Shown here: piece by piece, positions 1 through 5,418 of the stretch | How the letters are laid out: the number at the start of each line of letters is the position of its first letter | Numbering within the stretch: the first letter of the stretch is position 1 | Assembly: GCA_045134375.1 (NCBI GenBank) | Contig: JBGUVL010000007.1 | Span: 1-5,713 of the forward strand | Source: JBGUVL01 sp045134375 | GTDB lineage: Bacteria; Bacillota_I; Bacilli_A; Erysipelotrichales; Erysipelotrichaceae | Direction of reading: 5' to 3' | DNA length: 5,713 nt | The notes under the pieces: generated by a model | The model's database searches: none | What the model saw: only the letters and a program-made list of their open reading frames with translations | What the model was told of the DNA's origin: nothing | Made by a program: the position numbers and the translations under genes

Positions 1-912
1 GGGTGTACTGTTATCATTTGTGAAAATGGAGCACCATGTGGTTTGGATGTCCGTGGAGGAGGGCCAGCAAGTCGAGAAAGTGAATTACTAAAACCTACGG
101 CTGCATGTCAAGGAATTCATGCTCTATTATTAAGTGGCGGAAGTGCATTTGGGCTAGATGCTGCTGGTGGGGTCATGCAGTTTTTAGAAGAACGTAACAT
201 TGGATTTGAGACAGGTATTGTCAAAGTACCACTTGTTTGTGAATCGTGTATATTCGATTTAGGTGTTGGGGATAAAAATGCCCGTCCCGACAAATCAATG
301 GGATATGAAGCTTGTATTAATGCTTATCATAATGACCCGCTACAATGGGGGAATATAGGTGCTGGTTGCGGTGCAAGCGTAGGTAAAATAAAAGGGAAAG
401 ACTATGCTATGAAAAGTGGAATTGGTTCCTATGCGATTCAATTAGGAGAGCTGAAAATAGGAGCCATCGTATGTGTAAATGCGGTTGGAGACGTTTATGA
501 TCCAGAGAATGGAAAACAAATTGGTGGATTGTTGAACGAATCAAAAAATGGGGTTATAAGCTCATTGCAATTGCTATCTTCCAACCATGATAAAGGATTG
601 GCAACAAATACCACCATTGGCACCATTATAACGAATGCATACTTTGATAAAACAAAAATGAATAAAATAGCTCAAATGGCTCAGAATGGACTTGCCCGAA
701 CCATTAAACCTGTTCATACTTCAATGGATGGAGATAGTATTTATGCTATGTCAACGGGTAATTTAACTGCCGATATTGATTTGGTTGGTACACTGGCAGC
801 AGAAGTTATGGCATACGCTATCAAAGATGCCTTTATTCAATGTGAAAGTGCTTATGACCTTCCAAGTTATCGCGAAATTATATGCTCCAATAAAAAAAGT
901 GAAAAGAATTAA
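1..912 (+). CDS. P1-family (DmpA/BapA-like) aminopeptidase, 5' end missing
   Basis: The reading frame is open from base 1, so the true start lies outside the window; 303 residues are visible, of a usual 320-350 or so. The first residues (VIICENGAPCGLDVRGGGP) already match the family's N-terminal core, so the TTG at 43 is an internal Leu codon. Family hallmarks in order: DVRGG with a following SRESELL (about 16-29), LLSGGSAFGLDAAGGV (about 48-63), GAGCGASVGK (about 120-129), NTTIG (203-207) and MDGDSIYAMSTG (about 242-253). In this family the precursor cuts itself before a Ser/Thr that becomes the N-terminal nucleophile of the beta chain; here that is most likely Thr204 in the NTTIG motif (codon 610-612). 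Members act as L-aminopeptidases, D-esterases or beta-peptidyl aminopeptidases, and the substrate cannot be read from sequence. It converges on xpt and shares a terminator with it. Family assignment is firm; specificity is unknown. Confidence 0.9.
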   Translation, partial: GCTVIICENGAPCGLDVRGGGPASRESELLKPTAACQGIHALLLSGGSAFGLDAAGGVMQFLEERNIGFETGIVKVPLVCESCIFDLGVGDKNARPDKSMGYEACINAYHNDPLQWGNIGAGCGASVGKIKGKDYAMKSGIGSYAIQLGELKIGAIVCVNAVGDVYDPENGKQIGGLLNESKNGVISSLQLLSSNHDKGLATNTTIGTIITNAYFDKTKMNKIAQMAQNGLARTIKPVHTSMDGDSIYAMSTGNLTADIDLVGTLAAEVMAYAIKDAFIQCESAYDLPSYREIICSNKKSEKN

Positions 913-928
913 ATTCTTTCACTTTTTT
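893..928. terminator. Bidirectional intrinsic terminator between the peptidase gene and xpt
   Basis: Left arm 893-908 and right arm 914-928 pair with one bulged A (902) around a loop at 909-913; the core is GTGAAA...GAA against TTCTTTCAC. The outer part of the stem is A-run against T-run, so a transcript from either strand ends in a U tract (T 923-928 on +, A 892-898 read as T on -). The hairpin spans the peptidase stop codon (910-912) and reaches the xpt stop codon (927-929), which fits one shared terminator for two convergent genes. Confidence 0.85.
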
Positions 929-1493
929 ATTTGAATTCCACTTTTCCATCATGTAGAGATGCAATCGATGCTAAACAGCACATATCATATCCTTTGTTAA
1001 CGATATAATCATGACCTTTTTGGAAACTTTTTTCCACAACGATACCGACACCTACAATGGTAGCATTGGCTTGTGCGACAATCTCTTCAAAGCCGCGGAA
1101 AGCCTCTCCATTTGCTAGAAAATCGTCAATAAAAAGAATTCGATCATGCTCACTTATATAATCTTTATCCATGCATATTGTATAAGTTTTATTTTTGGTA
1201 AATGAATGAACCGATGCGGTAAGTGGATTTAACATGGTTGAAGGATTTGTCTTTTTGATAAACACCATAGGAACATGCAGACGTAATGCACAGATAAAAG
1301 CAGGAGCAATCCCACTTGATTCAATCGTAACTACTTTTGTGATATTGTGCTTTTTAAAATAATCAGCAAAACAAGATCCAATATCCTCTACTAATTCAGG
1401 ATCAATTTGATGATTTAAAAACGAATCAATTTTAACAATATCATTTCCAATAAAGATTCCTTTTTCTAATATTGCTTGTTTTAATTTTTCCAT
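927..1493 (-). CDS. xpt: Xanthine phosphoribosyltransferase
   Basis: Cytoplasmic purine-salvage enzyme: xanthine + PRPP gives XMP + pyrophosphate, which feeds GMP synthesis. The 188 residues match the length of Bacillus Xpt (about 194) and align with it end to end as I recall that protein. Motifs seen: KIDSFLNHQIDP (21-32), VTIESSGIAPA (55-65), the PRPP-binding type-I phosphoribosyltransferase loop LFIDDFLANGEAF (120-132) and VVEKSFQ (152-158). The ATG at 1493-1491 has a clear ribosome binding site, AAGGAG, on the minus strand (1508-1503), 9 nt upstream. In Bacillus the gene precedes the xanthine permease gene pbuX under a guanine riboswitch. Here it is followed by a terminator, so it is probably monocistronic, and its leader shows no riboswitch. 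Divergent from truB. Confidence 0.95.
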   Translation of the reverse strand: MEKLKQAILEKGIFIGNDIVKIDSFLNHQIDPELVEDIGSCFADYFKKHNITKVVTIESSGIAPAFICALRLHVPMVFIKKTNPSTMLNPLTASVHSFTKNKTYTICMDKDYISEHDRILFIDDFLANGEAFRGFEEIVAQANATIVGVGIVVEKSFQKGHDYIVNKGYDMCCLASIASLHDGKVEFK

Positions 1494-1571
1494 TTAAATA
1501 TTCTCCTTATCCACTTATCTCAATAGGTTCGATATATTACCAAAAAAATAATACCTAAATAATTATTACAT

Positions 1572-1599
1572 AAAATAGCATTAAATACTAGCGAATCAA
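1572..1599 (-). promoter_or_regulatory. Predicted sigma-A promoter of xpt
   Basis: On the minus strand a -35-like TTGATT (1599-1594) lies 16 nt from a -10-like TATTTT (1577-1572) that has a TGn extension just upstream. Transcription would begin near 1565 and leave a leader of about 70 nt before the xpt ATG. The -10 box is imperfect and the region is AT-rich, so this is a reasonable candidate, not a certainty. Confidence 0.45.
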
Positions 1600-1603
1600 T
1601 ATA

Positions 1604-1640
1604 ATCGTCATGAAAGGCTGAAATTCATTTCATCAGCGAT
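1604..1640. repeat. Imperfect dyad upstream of the xpt -35 box
   Basis: ATCG (1604-1607) and ATGAAA (1610-1615) face TTTCAT (1628-1633) and CGAT (1637-1640), giving ten matching positions around a small internal loop. An alternative inner pairing is GCTGA (1617-1621) with TCAGC (1633-1637). It lies a few bases upstream of the predicted xpt -35 box, where an activator or repressor could bind. The function is inferred from position only. Confidence 0.4.
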
Positions 1641-1662
1641 CGTATTCATCGTAAAGATACCT

Positions 1663-1738
1663 TATTTTAATCAACATAATACAAGAAATAAATTATTTCA
1701 TGTGAAAAAAGAAGCAAACAAGTATTTTGATTAAAATA
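1663..1738. repeat. 12-bp perfect inverted repeat flanking the truB upstream region
   Basis: TATTTTAATCAA (1663-1674) recurs as its exact reverse complement at 1727-1738, separated by 52 nt. The arm centres are 64 bp apart, close to six helical turns. The right arm covers the spacer region just upstream of the truB extended -10 box. It could be a pair of operator sites. The arms are very AT-rich, so chance is possible. Confidence 0.45.
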
Positions 1739-1747
1739 TGTTATAAT
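1737..1747 (+). promoter_or_regulatory. Extended -10 promoter of the truB operon
   Basis: A perfect TATAAT (1742-1747) is preceded by TGT (1739-1741), the TGn extended -10 element. No good -35 box is seen at 16-18 nt spacing, as is common for extended -10 promoters. The transcription start is expected near 1752-1756, inside or beside the ribosome binding site GGTGA (1754-1758), so the 5' leader would be only about 10 nt. Confidence 0.7.
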
Positions 1748-1763
1748 TATTTCGGTGATTTCA

Positions 1764-2594
1764 ATGGATGGTATACTAATCGTTAATAAAGAAGCAGGTA
1801 TGACAAGTCATGATGTAGTCGCAAAGCTTCGTCGTATTTTACATATTAAAAAAATTGGGCATACTGGAACACTAGACCCTAATGCCACTGGTGTTATGAT
1901 TGTTCTAGTTGGTAAGGCAACAAAAATACTTCCATATATTGAAGACGTTGACAAAGAATATGTCGCAACCATGAAATTAGGGAAAAGAACATTGAGCGAT
2001 GATATTTGGGGTGAAATAATAGAAGAAAAACCAATTGTAGAAATGGATGATTTTGCTGATTTTATTACTCAATTCAAAGGCAAACAAAAACAGCTTCCTC
2101 CCATGATTTCCAGCATTAAAGTAAATGGTAGAAAGCTTTATGAATACGCTAGAAACAATGAAACAGTAGAGCGACCTCTACGAGATGTTGAAATTTATGA
2201 TATTGAATGTCTTGATGAAAAGCAAATGAAATTTAGAGTGCATTGCAGTAGTGGTACCTATATTCGTTCTCTTTGTGTTGCTATTGCTGAAAAGAGCGGT
2301 AATATTGGATGCATGTCATCTTTAGTGCGTACGAAAGTAGGTCGTTTTTCGCTGGCACAAGCTTACACGCTGGACGAAATAGCTGCTGGAAACTATAAAG
2401 TTTATCCTATTTATGAAATATTATCCCATTATCCAATGGTTTCCTATCAACCTATTCAAGATGTGAAAAACGGGAAAAAAATTCGTCTTAATTGTAAAGA
2501 AGATGAAGTTGCTATTATCGATGAAAAAGAAGTTATTGCGATTTATCATCGCCATCATCATAATGTATTTTACTGTGTCAGGGGGCTATGGTAA
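1764..2594 (+). CDS. truB: tRNA pseudouridine(55) synthase TruB
   Basis: Converts U55 in the T-loop of tRNAs to pseudouridine in the cytoplasm. Numbered from the ATG at 1764 the protein has 276 residues, close to the usual 290-300. The N-terminus (DGILIVNKEAGMTSHDVV) is typical. GHTGTLDPNATG (32-43) carries the catalytic Asp38; the KEY segment, LPPMISSIKVNGRKLYEYAR (about 111-130) and SSGTYIRSL (about 162-170) are the other TruB motifs; the last 60 or so residues form the short C-terminal extension. A GTG at 1755 would add three residues, but GGTGA at 1754-1758 serves as ribosome binding site for the ATG at 1764 (5-nt spacing) and the GTG would sit in it, so I prefer the ATG. First gene of a likely operon with ribF, whose start overlaps this stop. 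In many Bacillota truB follows infB-rbfA; here it opens its own unit. Confidence 0.95.
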   Translation: MDGILIVNKEAGMTSHDVVAKLRRILHIKKIGHTGTLDPNATGVMIVLVGKATKILPYIEDVDKEYVATMKLGKRTLSDDIWGEIIEEKPIVEMDDFADFITQFKGKQKQLPPMISSIKVNGRKLYEYARNNETVERPLRDVEIYDIECLDEKQMKFRVHCSSGTYIRSLCVAIAEKSGNIGCMSSLVRTKVGRFSLAQAYTLDEIAAGNYKVYPIYEILSHYPMVSYQPIQDVKNGKKIRLNCKEDEVAIIDEKEVIAIYHRHHHNVFYCVRGLW

Positions 2595-3505
2595 TGATTG
2601 AAATGATTGATGTTTATTCCAATAACAATAAAAAAAGAAAGGATCTTTCTATTGCTTGTATTGGATATTTTGATGGAATTCATAAAGGCCATGCTGCTTT
2701 GATACACAAGGTGAAAGAATTATGTCATCAAGAAGTACCTTCTATTATTTGTTTTGACAATGATCCTTGGATCATCATGAATAAAATAAAAGATGCCCAG
2801 TATATTACTCCTTTTTCAGCCCGCATGGAACTGCTTTATCAGATGGGAATCCAACGTTGTTTTCTTTTGCATTTCGATGAATCCATGATGCATTTAAGCC
2901 CAAATAATTTTATTCATCAAGTTTTAGAGCCATTGAATCTAAAAGGTCTTGTATGTGGCGATGATTTTCATTTTGGGTTTTGTGGAAAAGGAACGATTCA
3001 TGATTTATCGAAAGCCACTTTTCCATTACATGTCATACCAAAGCTTTGTATTGATGGAAAAAAAATATCGTCAACTCATATTGAGCAATTATTACGAAAT
3101 GGTAATACTAGAAAAGCATATCAAGAATTAGGAAGATATTATGCGATTAAAGGAACGGTCGCACATGGCTCACATGTAGGCGGTCCCTTGCTAGGATTTC
3201 CCACTGCAAATATGATTCCAAAAGAAAATTATATTATTCCTAAGCATGGAGTATATAGCGGCGCTATCAAATATCGCAACCGGCTCTATAAAGCGATGAT
3301 CAATGTGGGTCATAATCCTACCATGAATTTTCAAAAAAATACTTCATTAGAAGCTTACATTCTTGATTTTGATCAAACCATTTATGGAGAAGAAATTATT
3401 TTTTATTTCTATGATTATCTTCGTGATGAGAAAAAATTTTCAAATATTACAGAGCTAAAGGAACAGTTGAAAACGGATGTACAACATGTTCGCTATCAAA
3501 AATAA
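2594..3505 (+). CDS. ribF: Bifunctional riboflavin kinase / FMN adenylyltransferase
   Basis: Makes FMN from riboflavin and ATP, then FAD from FMN and ATP, in the cytoplasm. About 303 residues, normal for the family. The N-terminal nucleotidyltransferase half shows GYFDGIHKGH (24-33), VCGDDFHFG (about 120-128) and ISSTHIEQLL (about 158-167). The C-terminal kinase half shows VAHG (about 189-192), LGFPTAN (about 200-206), GVYSG, INVGHNPT (about 237-244) and LEAYILDFD (about 252-260) with Glu as expected catalytic base. The start at 2594 overlaps the truB stop by one base (TAATG) and has AGGGGG (2580-2585) 8 nt upstream; the ATG at 2588, two codons earlier, would have only 2 nt of spacing. Translation is probably coupled to truB. 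Oddities: SSTHIE where SSTRIR is usual, and GGPL in place of the usual GR-x before LGFPTAN. The pairing truB-ribF is common in bacteria. Confidence 0.95.
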   Translation: MIEMIDVYSNNNKKRKDLSIACIGYFDGIHKGHAALIHKVKELCHQEVPSIICFDNDPWIIMNKIKDAQYITPFSARMELLYQMGIQRCFLLHFDESMMHLSPNNFIHQVLEPLNLKGLVCGDDFHFGFCGKGTIHDLSKATFPLHVIPKLCIDGKKISSTHIEQLLRNGNTRKAYQELGRYYAIKGTVAHGSHVGGPLLGFPTANMIPKENYIIPKHGVYSGAIKYRNRLYKAMINVGHNPTMNFQKNTSLEAYILDFDQTIYGEEIIFYFYDYLRDEKKFSNITELKEQLKTDVQHVRYQK

Positions 3506-3507
3506 GG

Positions 3508-4890
3508 ATGGTGTTAGATTTGAAACTTGAATTGTTTAACAAAATAGATGATACTTTGCATTTATTAAAAATAAAAAAAGAAGATTATCAACAAATACGA
3601 AAAGAGATTAAATATATTCTTTTAGATATTTTAGATCATAATAATGAAATGATCATGGATATTTCTAGCCGTGTGAAAAGCGCAGAAAGTTTAAGAGAAA
3701 AGATTATCCGTAATCGGCTTTATTTAAAATATGAAACAGACCAAGATATTCTTGACCATCTAAGTGATCTAATCGGTTTAAAAATTGAATGTCGTTTTAT
3801 TGATGAGGAAGAGAAAGTATTTCAAATATTAAAAAATTATTTTACGATTGCAGTAAATGATGGCTATTACTGTAGCAAAAAATATCCTTATTTAAAGCTA
3901 GAATTAGAAAGCAAGCAACCACAAATGCAACGAAATGGTTTTACGATTTATCGCATTGATGGCTACTATGAACGAGACACAGAAAAAATTCGTTTTGAAT
4001 TACAAATTAAAAGTATGGTCAATAGTTTCTGGGGTGATATTGAGCATAAGTTAGTTTACAAAAATACAAACTATTATGTATATGATAAATTTATGAAAAA
4101 TTTACTTTCTTCCATCAATTCCAATCTCTCTATCATCGACTCTCAGTTAAGAATCGTATATGATGAAATGGAAAATTCCGATCGTCATCAAATGGGATTA
4201 GTATCAGAAGATAATTTTGAAAAAATGTTAGCAAAAGCAATTAATGACTTATTTACTGAAAAACTAAAAGAATCCATTGGTTTTACTATTAACGTAAAAA
4301 ATACTTCGGATATTCTTGGGCATTACATTTTTTTAAAAAACATAAGGGATGAACTAGGTAATCCTGATAAAACAAATAATTTATTTACTATTTTTAAAAA
4401 GTTAAATAGCGTGGATATTGATTTTAGTGAAGAAATCATTATGGAAAAACAATTTATTCATTCCGATCCTTTTAAACAAATTTTAGGTAATTTTTTAATT
4501 AGCAAATTAAATGAAGATTATGAATTCTATGTTTTTTTTCAAATGCTATTTGCATTAGAAGAAGGAAATAACATTCAAGATTTTGCACTATTTATGGAAA
4601 TATATAAAGATTATATTGTTGATAATTACTGGTTTAAGACAAGTTTTATGCGGTTGAATATGCAAGAAGCAGAAAAAGTTCAAAGAGAATGCTTGATTGC
4701 GTTAGCTAACGCGCTATGTGAAGTGGGAACGATCCATATTTTTTATAATGAAAAATTAGATTCCATTCGCAAAACATTTACGATGTTTATTGAAGAACTA
4801 GAAAAACGTGTCATCTCATTTCGTGATTTCACCATTTATCAAAACGCCTATGAAAAAGAACTGCATACTCTCATACTAAGACTTTTCTAG
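3508..4890 (+). CDS. RelA/SpoT-domain (p)ppGpp synthetase-like protein with unrecognised C-terminal region
   Basis: The N-terminal 200 or so residues are a RelA/SpoT nucleotidyltransferase domain. RVKSAESLREK (55-65) matches the RxK...K ATP-binding segment of Rel synthetases position by position; DLIGLKIECRF (87-97) holds the metal-binding Asp87; FELQIKS (163-169) holds the catalytic Glu164; FWGDIEHKLVYK (174-185) is the usual closing motif. The acceptor loop reads NGFTIYR (143-149) where Rel enzymes have NGYQSLH, so the stacking Tyr is Phe and the His is Arg. There is no HD hydrolase domain and no TGS or ACT domain, as in small alarmone synthetases, but residues 205-460 form a largely helical tail that I cannot name. 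No membrane segment is seen. The ATG at 3508 lacks a well-placed ribosome binding site; TTG at 3520, 6 nt after GGTG in AAGGATGGTG, is a plausible start. It begins 2 nt after ribF, so it is co-transcribed. It could make (p)ppGpp or related alarmones, modify another acceptor, or be inactive. Confidence 0.8.
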   Translation: MVLDLKLELFNKIDDTLHLLKIKKEDYQQIRKEIKYILLDILDHNNEMIMDISSRVKSAESLREKIIRNRLYLKYETDQDILDHLSDLIGLKIECRFIDEEEKVFQILKNYFTIAVNDGYYCSKKYPYLKLELESKQPQMQRNGFTIYRIDGYYERDTEKIRFELQIKSMVNSFWGDIEHKLVYKNTNYYVYDKFMKNLLSSINSNLSIIDSQLRIVYDEMENSDRHQMGLVSEDNFEKMLAKAINDLFTEKLKESIGFTINVKNTSDILGHYIFLKNIRDELGNPDKTNNLFTIFKKLNSVDIDFSEEIIMEKQFIHSDPFKQILGNFLISKLNEDYEFYVFFQMLFALEEGNNIQDFALFMEIYKDYIVDNYWFKTSFMRLNMQEAEKVQRECLIALANALCEVGTIHIFYNEKLDSIRKTFTMFIEELEKRVISFRDFTIYQNAYEKELHTLILRLF

Positions 4891-4893
4891 CAT

Positions 4894-4938
4894 AATTCCT
4901 CCTGCTATTGCATACACAATACTGACAGGAGGATTTTT
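4894..4938 (+). terminator. Hairpin terminator whose 3' arm is the next gene's Shine-Dalgarno
   Basis: TCCTCCTG (4897-4904) pairs perfectly with CAGGAGGA (4926-4933); TATTG (4906-4910) pairs with CAATA (4917-4921) inside; T 4934-4938 follows directly. This is the form of an intrinsic terminator and starts 7 nt after the stop of the RelA/SpoT-like gene. The same 3' arm contains AGGAGG (4927-4932), the ribosome binding site for the ATG at 4940. The element may therefore stop transcription, hide the ribosome binding site in read-through mRNA, or both. Confidence 0.7.
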
Positions 4939-4939
4939 C

Positions 4940-5386
4940 ATGAAAAAACAGGCAATCGCATTTTTTACTATGTTTTCACTGCTTTTAATGCTTGCCATTT
5001 ATTACATCACATTACCAGAAGAAAGTGCTAACAGTAGTGTTAACGATATTTCCGTCATTTCGGAAATTAGTGAAAATACACAAGAAGGAAAAGAAGAAGA
5101 GATGGAAAAAAACGATGAAATCATTTCCGATCCTGATAGCAACGAAGAAGAAAAAAATGAAGCAATATTAAAAAATGAGACATTAAAAGCAAACCGTACA
5201 ATCGAAACTGATATCCAAAAAAAATTACAAGAGATGGGATATGAAACGAACGTAGAAATTAAAGAAAAGACCATTTATGTTACGATTGCAAAAGAGAAAG
5301 ATGAGGAAATTGCAAAAGCTGTAATGAAAGCTGTTTATGAAGAAATTCAAGATAAATATTTTATCGAAGTCGGTTTTAATTCTTAA
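4940..5386 (+). CDS. spoIIIAH: SpoIIIAH-like membrane-anchored protein
   Basis: The N-terminus (KKQAIAFFTMFSLLLML, then YYITLPE) closely matches SpoIIIAH of Bacillus: short basic start, one membrane-spanning anchor (about 5-25), then SPE/LPE. A strongly acidic, low-complexity linker follows (about 27-76). Residues about 80-148 match the C-terminal ring-building (YscJ/EscJ-like) domain: a helix with LQEMGYE, a beta pair around TIYVTIAKE, a second helix and a final strand IEVGFNS. In sporulating Bacillota SpoIIIAH sits in the mother-cell membrane and its outer domain binds forespore SpoIIQ to form a channel. At 148 residues it is clearly shorter than the Bacillus protein (about 218), mainly in the linker. 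ATG 4940 has AGGAGG 7 nt upstream, inside the preceding hairpin. Neighbours: no spoIIIAG upstream, an Asp23 gene downstream. Family is well supported; a role in sporulation in this organism is not shown. Confidence 0.85.
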   Translation: MKKQAIAFFTMFSLLLMLAIYYITLPEESANSSVNDISVISEISENTQEGKEEEMEKNDEIISDPDSNEEEKNEAILKNETLKANRTIETDIQKKLQEMGYETNVEIKEKTIYVTIAKEKDEEIAKAVMKAVYEEIQDKYFIEVGFNS

Positions 5387-5390
5387 TAAT

Positions 5391-5401
5391 TATGGTATAA
5401 T
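5391..5401 (+). promoter_or_regulatory. Extended -10 promoter of the Asp23-family gene
   Basis: A perfect TATAAT (5396-5401) is preceded by TGG (5393-5395), the TGn element; no good -35 box is seen. The expected start near 5406-5410 falls in the ribosome binding site GGGTGA (5408-5413), leaving a leader of about 11 nt before the ATG at 5419. The layout is the same as at truB. Read-through from the SpoIIIAH-like gene is also possible because no terminator separates the two. Confidence 0.7.
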
Positions 5402-5418
5402 AAAGTCGGGTGATAAAA

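Noticed and set aside
43..45. TTG as the start of the P1-family peptidase
   Set aside because: The frame is open from base 1 and the residues before it (ENGAPCG) belong to the conserved family core, so this is an internal Leu codon.
1523..1538. PurR box-like CGAAC on the minus strand in the xpt leader
   Set aside because: Only the CGAAC core fits; the flanks do not match the PurBox pattern and there is no second inverted copy.
1525..1556. Possible hairpin (TAGGT with ACCTA, AT-rich interior) in the xpt leader
   Set aside because: The outer stem is only 5 bp, the rest is AT pairing with large gaps, and it does not cover the ribosome binding site.
1755..1757. GTG as the truB start
   Set aside because: It overlaps the GGTGA ribosome binding site that is well placed for the ATG at 1764, and the family N-terminus fits the ATG start.
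2949..3131. 60-residue open frame inside ribF
   Set aside because: It lies wholly inside ribF in another frame, has no ribosome binding site of note and no recognisable features.
4860..4940. A dedicated promoter for the SpoIIIAH-like gene
   Set aside because: CATACT-like hexamers near 4872-4877 have no -35 partner, and inside the hairpin there is no -10 box before the ATG.
5002..5274. 90-residue open frame on the minus strand opposite the SpoIIIAH-like gene
   Set aside because: Its Ser/Phe-rich product is the mirror of the Glu/Lys-rich linker codons on the other strand; no start signals were seen.
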